From Gibbula magus (lineage: Eukaryota; Mollusca; Gastropoda; Trochida; Trochidae), in NCBI GenBank assembly GCA_936450465.1, contig OW388296.1, positions 14,195,867 to 14,259,866 on the forward strand: a DNA stretch of 64,000 bases, written 5' to 3'. The stretch's first letter is position 1. Every line of letters begins with the position of its first letter. Positions 11,516-24,649 of this stretch are shown here, one piece after another. The notes under the pieces were generated by a model, which worked only from the letters and a program-made list of their open reading frames with translations, made no database searches and had not been told where the DNA came from. Position numbers and translations under genes: made by a program.

Positions 11516-13290
11516 ATAAAAAGTCACACGTTGAATATGGTTACAGTAGGATGGAGAATAACACAATTGTAAGTTCAAAAAGGCATTAATCAAGTTTCAT
11601 AGGCACCAACCCAAAGGTGTACCAAGGTACGAATACTCTAATCTAGTGAATAATCAAAGACAATATAATTTTCAGGTAACAGGTTCTGGTCTATATATAC
11701 AGGTGAACAGATTTACTAGGATGTTTATATTCTGTAAAACACACACTAATGTTTCCCATAACAATACACATTGGTACATCACATTGTATCATTGTAGTTG
11801 TAATGAAGTTCGGTCCTATTGGAGTGAAATTTCCATTCAATCCATTAATCTACCAGACAATGTCACTTCATGATTATTAACCACATGGTGTTGTAAAAAC
11901 ATGATTTACTGTTTGGGTCTGAACTTGTGTAATAAATAACGACTAGGGAATCTATGGCGTATGGCGTTTAATATCCTGTATTTACACCTGTTTGCTTTAT
12001 TATGTATATTGATCTTGATCTCTCGCGAGAGGTGTTTAAATGAGATTTGATGTAATTGCCGTCAAGTAATATGATAGGTGTATGAAATTAGAGTGCAATG
12101 TTGTACACAATGGGCACTCCTGTCTCATTTTTCATTCTTCTAGCTTTAACAATAAATGACATCAACACCAACAGAAGATGTAAATTGATGTCTATCCTTA
12201 TGTTTTCCCTTATGGTTACAGCAGGAATATTTTTTAGCACAAATGATTCACATTGTTAAATAGTAGGTAACCATGTATATTCGGAATCGTACTGAACTGT
12301 TCCTTCATTGGGTGCTAAAACATGTGCAGAAAAAATAAGACAGCAAATGGAGTCATCAGTAATATTAATGTGACAAAAATAATTTTGACAGAAAGGCCAT
12401 AGTGCACTCATTGGATCTTTTTTCATTGTATTTTGAAACTGTAATCCTGCAAATACAAATAACATAGAATGCCTTTAACCAAATAGATAATTTTCAAAAC
12501 TTGTCTTGTTCAATAATAATTGTGTCTAGGTGTTATAAAAGGATACATACAGCTTCAGATAAAACTAAACATTTAATGCTATTTTATGTAGAACTTGTGA
12601 CTTACAGAAAGTGACAGATGGGCAGATTTCAACATATAATTGGTCTACACTTCAAGTCTGATATGTGTTGCTTTTCCCACAAGTGCTACAGTGCTACATT
12701 ATTTGTGTTCATTGATGTTGAAAGATTTACCCTCTTGATTGCAATAATTGAAAATTTATTTCATCAAAGTTACAAATGTCATTCTAAAGGACAAGGGTCA
12801 TACAAAACAACGTGGTAAAACAGGACCCTCTTCAGTTATATCTGATGATCAGATTGACATGAACTCAGCAAAAATGAATTTTCTCAGTTACGTTACATTC
12901 ATAGAGAAGGCTGATGCACATTGACCTAGCTGCATTCTTTGTTGACATGTCATTGTGAGAAAAAAATAACTTTGCAACTTTGTCAGTAGGAGAGTTGCCA
13001 TTAATGAAAGAGGGATGTTATGATATATATTCTTACACTAAATGTTGATGATATCTATTTTATTCCTTCTGTTAGCCATACAAAAGGATAAATTGAACAT
13101 ATCTGATCAACCTTACAGTGAATGCAATGATAAGCAGATGAAGACAATGTTAAGCAAAATTCTTTTACATCTGTCTTCCTTAAGGTTATATTCAATTTAT
13201 AAAACTCAATTGTCTTGATCATTTTTATTATCTCAATTATTCATCAATAACTAACCCGTTCGTCTATCCATAAACTTTTCACTTTAACGA

Positions 13291-13700
13291 CTTCTTCTCC
13301 AGAACCAGTTACTCTTGAGAAATGCAATTTTACGTCAATGGGGATTCTAAAGTGTAGATTTGGTGACCCTGCGACCTCAAATGTGGGTCAAAGAGGCACG
13401 ACCTTAAAAACCTATTTTCATCTTCTTCTCCATTACAAAAAAACTCTAGAAAGCTGAAATGTTGTGAACAGATTCATTTGCCAGATTGGATTCTAAATTG
13501 TAGAATTGATGACCCTAAGACCCTAAATATAGGTCATGACCTACAAAAAATAAATGTTCTTTTCTTTTCCAGACCAAAAGGTCTAAAAGTTGAACTCTTG
13601 CGTATAGACTCCTTAGACAATGCTAATCTAAAATTGTAGATTTCGTGACTCTGGTGCCCTTGATACGGGCCTCATAGGCCATGGCCTCAAAACGTATTTT
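13291..13700. repeat. Three tandem ~135-bp units of a dispersed repeat
   Basis: CTTCTTCTCC-type starts occur at 13291, 13422 and about 13560. Each is followed by an A-rich stretch, a TCTAAA(A/T)(T/G)TGTAGA element, then GTGACCCT or GATGACCCT and a GGTCATGACC or GGCCATGGCC palindrome. A related single unit is at 785-935, and a weaker one near 51730-51930. The repeat lies inside cassette copy 1. Confidence 0.65.
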
Positions 13701-14009
13701 TTAAGACCATGGTGGATCTAAAATATTCCTCAAAATATTTGATTCACAGGTTCAGCCAGTTCTACTCTACGGTGCGGAGGTATGCCTGTAAACTGAAATA
13801 TTGTGCACAGAGTGTGTACAGACCAACAAAAATCGGGATGTTAAAACTAAAAGGATCTATAATTTCAATGGCAGACTCAAATCATAAATCACTAGAGTTC
13901 ACAGTTAGTGATTTTATTTTTTAGACATGACATGACCCTCTTCGACTCCCTGCTCCCAGGAAAAGTACAGAAACTACACGAGGGACAATCAATAACCTTG
14001 AGCTATGTT

Positions 14010-14195
14010 AATATGTTGATCCTTTGGTGTATGAAGCAAAGTGTCCTTTATGATGGCGATTAAAGCCATAAAAGCTGGGAGAGTGATTTGCTATAATAAC
14101 AGGTGCTTTGGTTGTGATTTATTACACAGTAAAATCCCTCCCCAAGAAGGAAGATTGATGTTATATCACAAATCATTTGGGATCAGCACAGCAAA
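14010..14195. repeat. Best-conserved cassette block with a stem-loop, copy 1
   Basis: The block contains GGTGCTTTGGTT(G/T)TGATTTATTACACA and GGAAGATTGATGTTATATCACAAATCA, present almost unchanged at 20640-20810 and 25297-25466. A CTGGGAGAGTGATTT arm about 50 nt upstream of an AAATCACTCCCTCAG arm can pair. In this copy the right arm is altered to AAATCCCTCCCCAAG. No ORF is shared by the copies. Confidence 0.6.
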
Positions 14196-14760
14196 TGTGT
14201 ATTTGTGATGATAGAGCTGAAGCTCAATAATGTCTCTTCTATTTTGGATAATGATATTTGTAATTTGGAATATTTCCCCACACACAATTTGGACGATTTC
14301 TAAATATGATAAGCTTCTCCAAAATGTGTCTGTATCTAGAACTTGTATGTTTAAATTTTAAAATTGTCACTTAAACAAATGTAGATGTCGCGGATGATGT
14401 CTCCTTTATTATTGATAACATGTCGTGCAAAAGTTAAGTTAGAGCTACCGTTCATCATACGGGGTATTCACAGCAGTCGCATAAATACCATCTGAAACCA
14501 TACGTTCCAGTAAATCATGAAGGGAAATCGTGATTGAAGTTTCTGGTAAAATGATTTTCAGCTAAGAATAGGATGGACATTTCATTATGATTGTTATCGA
14601 ATATCACTTTTATGACATGTTGAATATTGTTGTGCAGAATATCCATTGTAAGACAAGTTCATCAAGTAAAAATAACATTGACAAAACATATGAGAATATA
14701 TTTATCGAGGATAGGATGAACGGTCACGTGGGTTATTGGCTTTTGTAATTAAATTGAGTA

Positions 14761-17299
14761 TCGATCAACAATAAAAAGACATTGATATCGGAAATATCTT
14801 TCACTGGCATTTTGAAGTGATTTCAGGTCTATGATCCTTTCAATTGAAAAGAAAAGACCACTCTTGACATTTGTGTACTAATAAATAACGATCTTTCTAT
14901 TTTTGCAAGTAAACACATTTTCAAAGCACATAATCGTTGTCAATGTTCATAAATAATATTAAAAGGGGATTAAAAAACATAATTCTTCATATATGAACAC
15001 CCCCATGTGCCATGAATCCACAGTACCTCAACTATTCCGAATAAGACCCAATCACATTACCCATCCCAGAACCCATTCCATTTGTTCCAAGGACACACTC
15101 ACTCACAGTCCATGAGGACCCTTTGTTAACAATAAATACAGCTCTGCTCAATCTTATCAACTATAAAGATTTATTGTGATTGTACGATCTGATTCGTAAC
15201 ACGGCAGAGACCAAGGTGATTAAATCTTATGTCTTTTCTCCTCGTTCAGTTAAGAGGTTCCAACATTAAGGAGAATTCTTTGAACCATTTGCAATGTTCA
15301 TCTTATCTTATTCACAAATGAGCTAAATATCAAAGTAAAAATCTGAAATTGACACACTTTACATGCGAAAGATGTTATTTTTTAATGTATCTGCACAATT
15401 GGAAACCTCTGTAAATGAAAGTGTCCATCAAACTTTCCAATGGCATATATTAACATTGCAGTAGATCATATATACATAACTGGTGGCATGTGTTGGTGTT
15501 CATTAATTGTTTAGTTTCCTGAGTGTAAATGTAAGATAACACTATTCTCTAAAACTATCTAAAACTATTTTTGATTTAAAAATATGTCTAAGAATAATAC
15601 GCTAGACTTGTACATAGCTACATGATGCTTATTGTAGTATTGGCAAAAGCTTTGACTGTCTTGTGGTAAAAAATGCTATTACATTGGTCTCATTAATGAT
15701 TAAAATGTTCAAAAACATAATCAAACAAGAAAAGGCATATGCATGGTCTTAGGCATCTTGATAAGGCTAGAAAAAATTATGAAAAATATGTGTATGCCAT
15801 ATGTACATATAGCAAAATGGAGTCTGCACTGTGATCATTTACTAATAAAACAGTTAGTTGTTCAACTTCATTACAAATTACATACATTATTTATTTATAA
15901 ATTAGAATCTGTTATAAAATCTATACCTTGAAAATAAAAAATGATATTCAACTTCCGAATTACTCTAACATATATTGAACTACATTATGAATGTAATGAA
16001 AACGTTGTTGAGAGTTTTGGTATTGCAAGATTCCAGAAATATTCATAGGAATATGTAGGACTACGCTTCACAAAAAAACCTTCAACAAGCAGTCAACCAT
16101 TTGTTCAAAGTTTATTTAAAGTATACCTTTTCGATTCATTATGAAGCATATTTAGGTTTATATGTGGAAGACATGATTAACTGTAATAAATACATTAAGA
16201 GTACACTAAGTACAATACATATCTAAGTCTTATCTAAAACGTTGATAATCGGGTGGAAGGTTTGCATGTTGAGCAGCCCCTTATATTATTGATTTGTCAA
16301 TTTGATACATTTGGACAATAATCAATGTATGAAACAGGACTATGTGACTGTCTGCCAAAATGGCCGAATTTCAAAGACCATCAAAATGTCAGGTACATAT
16401 CACGTGTACAATTATGAAGGTAGAATAACACTGCCACATACATGTATATGTACAAACTTACTTTCCGTAGTAACTTATTGACAATGAGGACATGTTTGTC
16501 ATTAAAAATTAAGGTAATATTTGTCTTATAGAGGTACACATGTAGTGTGCCAAGAGACATATCGATATCGTATGATTTACCTAATGATGAGATTTGGAGA
16601 TTTTAAACTCTTTCCATCAACTAGTTGAACAACTCTAGTCATAGATTATAATACATTCAGAAGTTATTGCAACCTAGATAAAATCCACAATACTTTCTAA
16701 ATATCTCAAACCAGTAATCAAGTTATATATTTTACAAATGACACTACTATAGAGCCTTTGTATTGACGATAGAATGAAGTGCAGCAATAAGCTTGTTATT
16801 AACAATTATTATAACTTACTCATTAGGTATTGTTAGTAAGTGTTAAATGTAATATTAAATTGGTAGTTATTTAGAGTCCGATGTCTAAATTTGAACTGAA
16901 ATTTCCCCTTAAAGTCCAAAATTCAATTCAGCAATACAAAATATCATGGATGCATCCAAGTCTTTCCATGTTTTCACAAAATGTTCTACTTGATCAGCAG
17001 TCATACTTTTAAGAAACACTTTTAAGTTCTTAGTCTTAGTTCTGTACCATCTGACCTGTAAGCAGTATGATTTATAAGTGCTAGTAGGTGCTGGTCAAGA
17101 ACTGTTTATTGTACTGATGTAATATCCTGTTATTTATTTATTTATTTATATATTATATATTTGTTATATATTTGTTATATAGTCGACCTTTATTCGTAAT
17201 CAGTAATCCGGTATCATGATTGCAAGCTGATATATCGGAACCGCTGGTAAAACTTTTATGTTGTTTACTTGCCTACAGGTCATAGTTTTGTTCATTTAG
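14761..17299. other. Intergenic; one stretch shared with 28.6-28.95 kb
   Basis: No gene is seen. 15045-15320 matches 28631-28950: CAATCACATT, CCATTCCAT(A/T)TGTTCCAAGG, CAATCTTA, GATTCGTAA, GCAGAGACC(A/G)AGGTGATTAAA. 17130-17185 is a short TTTA/TATA-rich tract. The rest is AT-rich and featureless. Confidence 0.55.
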
Positions 17300-20200
17300 T
17301 TTATTAGGCCAATGCAATGAACTCGAGCAATATCACAGGTATGAATAATGTTATATGCCCTCAGTAACATTCCACTCAGGTATTTGTGTGTGTCATAACA
17401 TGGTATTTGCAATTACTTTATTTGCCTAGTTTGTCAATCTGTCAGCTTTATTTAAAAAATCATGTAATTTAATATAATGAATAATCAACGACAATAAAGA
17501 TTTCAAATTTCGGGGTCTGGTCTAAATTTTACTTTGATCTTTATATCGAATAATACGCAAAAATGAAGTTTTCTCTTAAAATCCATTGGAATATTACATG
17601 GTTTCATAATAGTTGTGTAACTTGTTATCAGGTTTGTCCTATTATATTTCCTACGTTGCCATTCAATCCATTTATTATATACCAGATATTGGTATTACAT
17701 TATTATAGCCTGCACAGTATTGCACAAACAAACCATGATTTATGTTCTGGATCTGGACTCGTACAATTACTAACGACTGGGGAATCAGGGTTTCGTAAGA
17801 CCATGGCCTTTAATATCCTTTATTTACCTTTATGCATGATCATGTATATACAAGCTGATCTCCTTTGAGAGTTGTTTAAACGAGATTTGCTGCATTGAAG
17901 GCAAAGGACAGTTTGCCAAAGTTTGTCTTACTGTTTGGCACTGTCACTAACATTTGGTTTTGTGATCTTAGTGAACGTGAAGGTTGATACAGGGGCAGTA
18001 ACTCTTCGAGGTAGTCAGGGGCCATCCCGTTCAGACACTTGTAAGCCATTACAATTGTTTTAAAGTCAATTTGTGCTGTAATTGGTAACCAGTGTAAATC
18101 TTTTAATACTGGGGTGATGTGATCGAAGACTTTGGACTTTGTTATGATTCTTGCTGCGGTGTTTTGGAGTGCTTGAATGCGACGTAGCTGATCTTGGTTG
18201 ACATTGGTGAGGAGGCCGTTACAATAGTCTACACGAGACATGACATGAGTATGATAGGTACATGTAGAACAGAGCAAAACATGTTATTTCAAATCAGGGA
18301 CCAGAGCTTACAGTCACTCGTCAACGTTGTAAAAACATTTACATATATAATATAGAGCCGTAGAATTGTAATATAATGCACCATGTCGTTATAAGCCTTT
18401 GAATACACCACACAACAACAACAATATCCATACCAATTTCGCAGTTTCCAAGCCACATACATGTACACTCAACCGCAAAACAAAAACGTCACCACATTTT
18501 CATCAGTCTAAACTTCGAAATACCGCTGTCGGAGAAAGTTGATGTTGAAAGCTTTTTATAGGGACATGGTTTAGTTTTAGGTACCCGCAATTTAATGCAT
18601 CAGACTATAACACTTTTATTTTTAAATATGTTCAAGTACACTTGGGGTGCTGGAATCGCTTTTTCAAAAAGGTTTCTGGCCAGAGCGTTTGGCTTATAAC
18701 TTAAAAATGCATTAAATGTAGAATTTTAATTAATCAATGATATAATCGACATAAATAACCTTCTTGGACTTTGTTGACGCGTCTTTACTGAAGGACGTGA
18801 TAAAACAAGCCAAAAAGCCATTTTTGACTCTCCTATCTCGTCTAGTTAACAAGATATGAAAACGACGATTTTTAAAAGTGTGTTTCTCAGGAATATAAAC
18901 AGATAATGTTATGAAATTTTAAATTTAATTTAGTTTGCTTCTGGAGACATGATGGATCTCTGTTTCAGTCGTGGCTATCACTTGTGGATTGAATTATCTT
19001 GTGTTTTGTATGGTGACGTTTCTATTGCGTTTGAGTATATTTGAATAATTATAGTGTTTTAGACACAATTTTAATTTGTTTGCACACTTGAGATGTAACC
19101 CTAAAAAGGTACAACATTACCATTAACACCACGACTTTAACATTTAACATTTAACAGTAATTATGCCTCCTAAAAGGCACAACACCGCCACATATATAAC
19201 ATCGATACTTATTTTTTATTTTCCAAGTCACAGTTTCGGAAATGTAATGCAATTTGGCTGATTTTGGTAAAACTGCCACATGCTTTTGACACAAAGTAAT
19301 AGATGATATTCCAATTAAACTTGATGTTTCAAATTCATATGTTTTTTAGTTATGCTGCTGAAGCTATTTGGACGCACTTACTGACACGCACATATCGGAT
19401 GAACAGACGCTTGGAGCAACATATGCCCTGAGTCCATCGTAAAGGCGTGTATTGAAGTGAGAATTAGTGAATAGGTGGATGTACATGAATCAAAATGATG
19501 ATGAATATTCGGAATTTGCTGAAATCATACATCTTTCCTTTTAAACTAAAACGTTTGTAAAATAAACAAAACATAACAAATGTAGTCATCAGTTGTATTA
19601 TTGTGACACAGTTATTTAATAAAAGATAGAATATTGAGCCAACGCCTAATGCATTCACTGAATCCCCATTTTTTGTACTATCGAAATACAAGAGAATGCC
19701 TATATCCCGGCAGTTATTTTTTAAAGACGTATTATTTTTACATAATAAAGGTTTATGTTAATTATTAAGTGCTCACTAGTAAATAATCATAGTTATGTCT
19801 AGATGATGTTAAAGGATACATTTAACTTCAGATGATACCAATATAGAATATTTGCTAGTAACAGATGTTTTTATGTTGAACTCGCAATTTAAAGGAAATT
19901 GACAGATAGGCAGATTTCAACATCTAATTGCTCTCCACTTCATATTCAGACCTGGTTGAGTTAGCTGTGCTTAATCAATGTTACTGTGCTTAATATGTGC
20001 CCATTGATATTCTACCTCTCAGCTGCAGTAATTGATGGACGATTCGTTCAATCATCGTTACAAATGGCACTCAGCGGTTGGCAAACTAAAGGGGACAATG
20101 ACAAAACAAAAACCAGCTTGGAGAAACATGATCCTTTTCAGTGATAGCTGTAATGAAATTGACCAAGATGGCATCAGCTCAACACAAATGTTATTCTCAG

Positions 20201-20820
20201 TTTGATTAAAATCCAAAGAGCACTGATGCACAGTGAGCGAGCTACAATGTACATTCTTTGTTAACGTTTTCATTAATAAAGATGAATAGTGATAATATAT
20301 TCAAATTTATTATATATTTATAATATATTTTATATATTGATCATGAGTCTCTTCTGTCACCTAAATCATAAATGACCTGAATCTAGTCTCATCTGACATG
20401 ATGTCACCTAGGGCTGATATAGCTGAGGTTTATTCTTTATGTAATAGAAACATGTTTATCCGAAATATGTATTGAATAATTGGACGAAATAATAAATACA
20501 TCATCAAACAGTTGCTTCAAGCAATATATAACAGATACGACATATGTCTCTCCCCAGTCGTGTACGGGGAAAACTACAGAGATAACAGCAGATGCAATCA
20601 ATAGTCTTGTGCAATGTCAATATGTTCAATCAAACATTGATCCTTTGATGCATGAAGTAAGGTGTCCTTTATGATGCAGATTACAGCCATAACAGCTAGG
20701 ATAGTGATTTCCTGTAATATCAGCTGCTTTGGTTTTGATTTATTACACATTAAATCACTCCCTCAGAGGGAAGATTGATGTTATATCACAAATCAGTTAG
20801 GACCAGCATTTTTCTGATAC
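17300..20820. repeat. Mosaic cassette, copy 2
   Basis: Copy of the 11.55-14.76 kb segment with insertions, including the LINE fragment at 17876-18277. Within 18600-18860 the stretch GGGGTGCTG(G/A)AAT(C/A)GCTT(A/T)TTCAAAA and a following CGACATAA match 29400-29640. 20640-20810 carries the conserved stem-loop block; its left arm is GCTAGGATAGTGATTT and its right arm AAATCACTCCCTCAG. No coding region is recognised apart from the LINE piece. Confidence 0.65.
17876..18277 (-). pseudogene. Non-LTR retrotransposon fragment, C-terminal end of the RT ORF
   Basis: The open reverse-strand frame (about 133 residues) carries the well-known post-RT region of jockey/CR1/L2-type ORF2 proteins: SRVDYCNGLLTNV, then LRRIQALQNTAARII, DHITPVLKDLHWLPI, MAYKCLNGMAPDYLEELLP and a SRSLRSQNQ box. 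It ends abruptly after FAFNAANLV, before the family's terminal LWN-type motif. The RT palm is absent upstream, so the fragment is truncated at both ends. It sits directly next to a GAGATTTG word that is uninterrupted in cassette copy 1 (about 12045), so it inserted after, or only into, copy 2. Confidence 0.88.
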
Positions 20821-20899
20821 TTAACTATATCTATAACAGTATTGTATGTTATGCTACGATATAATGCTTCCTATATTGATACCATGTTGTGCAATTACA

Positions 20900-22310
20900 T
20901 GGTCAAAAATAATTGATCAATTTAACCTCTTCGAGGTGGCTTGTTCAGTTTCCAATAGTAATCATGGTATATACACTGGCACACATAATGCAGAAATTCT
21001 GTGAAGATATTGACAAACATCGTTCATGTTTGAAAAACGTGTGTTTATTGGATTTGTGGCAACAAAGAAAGACATTAATGTCTATACAATTCGTTATTGA
21101 GATTTGATTCAAAATGGTAATGATGACATTTAAAGAGCAACTGTGTATGATCATTGTCGTTACCAAACAGTGCTATCTAATATTTGTATATATTACACTG
21201 TATCGTTTTTCCATACATTTGGTTGACATAATTATTAATAATAGTAGATTACTCTTACATCACAAACTGCTAATCATAGGAAGTCATGCAGAAAACAACC
21301 TTCCCAGAATATATTTGCAATCTAAAACATCAACATTTTTTACATTGGTTTAAAAGGGTTATCGTTGGATTGATTTCATTGTCTTAGCAACATTGACAAA
21401 ATGCCATTCGAAATGACAAGATAGTAATAAGTGTGTGGAGAGTTGAGCGGACAACAAATGTAAAATGAACATGAACACTCTGCCTGATGTGAAATGAATA
21501 ACATAGAATGGGATTATTATGAAAACTCTCTGATTATTTGACTCTATGAATTAAGAAGTTGATGTTTGACCAAGAGCTACAGAACCAGACAAACCTTAAT
21601 TGCTGATAAACAATGGATAACCATTGATCCAGACAGGTCATTAAACGGTAAATAGCAGGAACACGCGATCCTGATTCTTAAAGTGGCCATAGTTACCTCG
21701 ATTGTTCTCTCTGATTAATGTTTGCTATGATATACCATAAGGATGCTTTGCATCAATAACTTAGTCTGCATTGTGATTTGAAGGATACGTTTTCTGCATA
21801 AGGAAATTCAAATATAATTCATAATCATTCAAGACGACATACATTCTGTTGGAGTGACAGTTTTATTGAAATTTTTCTTTGGAGGAATCCACAGGTCACA
21901 ATAGTATAATGAATAGAATGTCTCACATTGACCAGCGTCGACTCTTCATTTCCTAACTTTAAATTGATCAGGTCATTAACATATACGCGTAACAAATGCA
22001 CTATGAATCAAGATGTTCACTATTAACGTTTAATCAGCATTCACTTTCCTGATGGCAGACAGACATTTGTGTTAATAGCTGAAATGCTAATAACAATGCT
22101 CTGTTGGCCGATCCCCTAGGACCTCGGATAATCATTATTACTGGAAATAAACTAATGGCCCCAAGCATTGCTGCTAATGAAAGAGAGTCAAGGGTATACC
22201 TCAGATGACAACGTCATGTTTATACAATAGGCACTTAAATACTTAGCAATTGCAATTATAGTCATACTCGTAACTCATGTAAGTTATCAAACATTGTCTA
22301 ACCAGGCTTA
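20900..22310. repeat. Mosaic cassette, right part (copy 2)
   Basis: Collinear with 26570-27500 and partly with 23750-24200. AGCTGTAAGAAA-like, CATTCAAA(A/T)TTGTA and GAAGAGCAACTGT words lie near 21050-21140, 23755-23850 and 26797-26880. CATTAAACGGT(A/T)AATAGCA, followed by ACACGCGATC(C/T)TGATTCTTAAAG, is at 21636 and 27351. No gene is seen; small overlapping ORFs on both strands (20913-21353) are not conserved between copies. Confidence 0.65.
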
Positions 22311-23024
22311 TTTACGTGTGTTTACTTAACTCACTTGCTTAATCCCTGACCTTTAATTAGGAAATATATTTTATTTGTTACTGTGTTACAAATCAGTTAT
22401 TTTACTGAAAATAACTGAACATATAAAAAACAGAGCAAGTCTACAAAACAGACTTAAATAAACATAGATAACGTTGCACAAGTGGTAAGAATAATATGTC
22501 ATCTCCATAGCGTCGGGTATCTAACTGTATATGTGCCATTGTGTAAGAATTAAGAGAAAAAAAAGAAGAAGAAAAAGACGACTAAGCGTGCTTTATCGTT
22601 GAATAAAACATAGCAGGGAACATAAGCCATGAAGGGCGATAAAGCAGAAAAACGAGTCTTCTATTTCTTATATGAGGTGACCTTGTAAACACTTACTTGA
22701 TTTTATATAAAATCCGGTGAGATATAATGTTATCTGTATAAACTATATTTTCAAAATAATAATGCCCCCCGTCGTAGAACACATTCACAGCAATTGAACG
22801 TAAACTATGACGTCATTTGCTAAGCGACGCTCTAACTGACGTCCTAAATCACGAACATGTTTTATGTTTTCATTGAGCACGCTGTCCCATTGACTGTGCC
22901 TGTGTTTAATTGCCGTGGGTAATGAAATTACATGTTATCAATTAAATAAACATCACAAGTCAAGTAATGTCTTTAATAACCAAGGTAAAAGGTTTCGGTA
23001 TGCAAATGATACTGAACAATAAGA
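22311..23024. other. Intergenic, purine-rich tract, no gene seen
   Basis: 22552-22580 is a short GA-rich low-complexity run. Otherwise AT-rich sequence without recognisable features. Confidence 0.5.
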
Positions 23025-24250
23025 CGGGTGAATAACACAATATTCATTACTTTCATAAGTTTTATAGGCACCGTTATATCAATAGTATGAATAATATTTT
23101 CCTTTATGCTGTTTGTAACGGTCTATAAAAAATATGTCCGTGTAACATAACGTAGTACTCTAAATTCAAGATCAAAAGACAGTTGTCACCCAATTGTAAC
23201 TAAAACTGGTAGTAATTTTAGATAATTAATTAATTTTAGAATAACTTTAGGGAAACTAAAAAACCAACAAATCCTTACTGATACAATTATTACGTGGATA
23301 CATGCTCATGTTATATTTAGAAAGTCAAAGACAATTGGGATGAAAAAAACTTTGAAGAATAAACAATCACTATATTTATAAAGATTGAACTTTTTACGTC
23401 AATACCGACGTTGTCGAAGCCAAGACATTAGCTGTAAATAAAAGTTAGTGGTCAGTGCCTGAAAATGGAACAGACGAAAAAAATTTCGTCCATGACGTCA
23501 TTTACAGATGACGTAGTCGGTACTCTGACACCATCTGATATCGGTCTCCCTGTGTCAAAGAGACCATTCTTTTTTATGTTCTTGCCTTGTCCAATATCCC
23601 CCAGACATATTCCCTCCCAAAATGCTTCCTGTAGTAATACCTCCTGTACTGACATAATGTTTTGCAATTAAGTAAGGGCTATAATTTATCATGTGAAGTA
23701 AAATACCTTCAATTAAATCCATATAGCCGACAAATGTTTGAGATTCAAGCTGTAAGAAAAAACATTAATGCCTATATCATTCTTTGCTGAGATCTCATTC
23801 AAATTGTAATAGTGACATTTGAAGAGCAACTGTTTTAGATCAGTATCAGAATTAAAAAGTGTTATCTTATGATTTTATACAGCACACCGATTGTACATAC
23901 ATTTGGTTGACCTAATTATCAATAATGGTAAAATAAAAAATTAAAATAAAAACCTTTCAAATTGCTCTTACATTACCGTCTTGTAAGCATAGGCAGTCAT
24001 ACAGAAAACTAGTGAGATATTGTTTCAAATTTAATTAAATTAGAAAGTTAAAAAAATATTGGCAAAAGCAAACAAAAAATGGCAAGGACGACGTAAATAT
24101 TAGCACCTTCTCGGAATACATTAGCAAACTAAAACATCAACGTTTAGGACATTTGTTAAAGAGGGATACCTTTCATTTGATTTCATTTGTATTGGCAGCA
24201 TTGTGAAAACACATTGCAAATACGAAGAGACAACGGCGATTCTAAATGTA
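23025..24250. repeat. Mosaic cassette, partial rearranged copy
   Basis: 23025-23080 matches 11553-11608. 23750-23860 matches 21050-21140 and 26797-26880. 24100-24170 (CACCTTCTCGGAATACATTAG) matches 27023-27070. The middle blocks of the cassette are absent, so this is a deleted or recombined copy. The mirror-image ORFs at 23452-23671 overlap on opposite strands and have no recognised family. Confidence 0.55.
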
Positions 24251-24506
24251 TGTGTAATGTTACTATTGACCATTTCAGAGGCTGTTCGTGATATTTTTTT
24301 GGGGACGTTTTGAGGTATTTGAAGGTGTTATTGACATACAACATCAATTATGAACAGGTATTTGAACTTTGCAGTGGTCGAAAGGTCACATGATTTCCAG
24401 TTTCTTGCAGTTTTCTACAAAATATAAGAATATTCATTTGTGACCAGTTAAACACCACATTTTCACAACACAATAAATCATATGAAATACAACTTGGTAA
24501 TCAATC

Positions 24507-24626
24507 CTTCCCATTTTATATCAAATGTATATCCAGAGTGAAATAATTTTGATTTGTCTCACGCCAAGGCTCGGGACAAAGCAAAATTATTTCACTCTGG
24601 ATATAAACTTGATATGAAAGGGGAAG
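24507..24626. repeat. Long near-perfect inverted repeat (54-bp arms, 12-nt loop)
   Basis: Arms 24507-24560 and 24573-24626 are reverse complements with about six mismatches. The core TATCCAGAGTGAAATAATTT is matched exactly by AAATTATTTCACTCTGGATA on the other side. The 12-nt loop 24561-24572 contains GCCAAGGC, itself self-complementary. This is the shape of a foldback MITE. No direct flanking duplication is obvious. Confidence 0.92.
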
Positions 24627-24649
24627 CACGTTAGATAACAAACATGTAT

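Larger units (their letters stand above)
11550..14760. repeat. Mosaic cassette, copy 1
   Basis: Collinear blocks are shared with copies at 17.3-20.8 kb and 23.0-25.9 kb. Examples: 11553-11608 with 23025-23072 (GAATAACACAAT...CATAGGCACC); 11960-12050 with 17800-17885 (TTTAATATCCT...GAGATTTG); 12270-12480 with 19490-19700; 12612-12660 with 19896-19940 and 24795-24840 (GACAGATGGGCAGATTTCAA); 14005-14200 with 20640-20810 and 25297-25466; 14380-14720 with 25610-25870. Identity by eye is moderate and higher in the 14.0-14.2 kb block. The short ORFs are not conserved between copies, which argues against coding function. Confidence 0.7.

Noticed and set aside
23452..23671. Opposite-strand ORF pair as real genes
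   Set aside because: The two frames mirror each other on the same bases, a known by-product of composition; neither shows a family motif.
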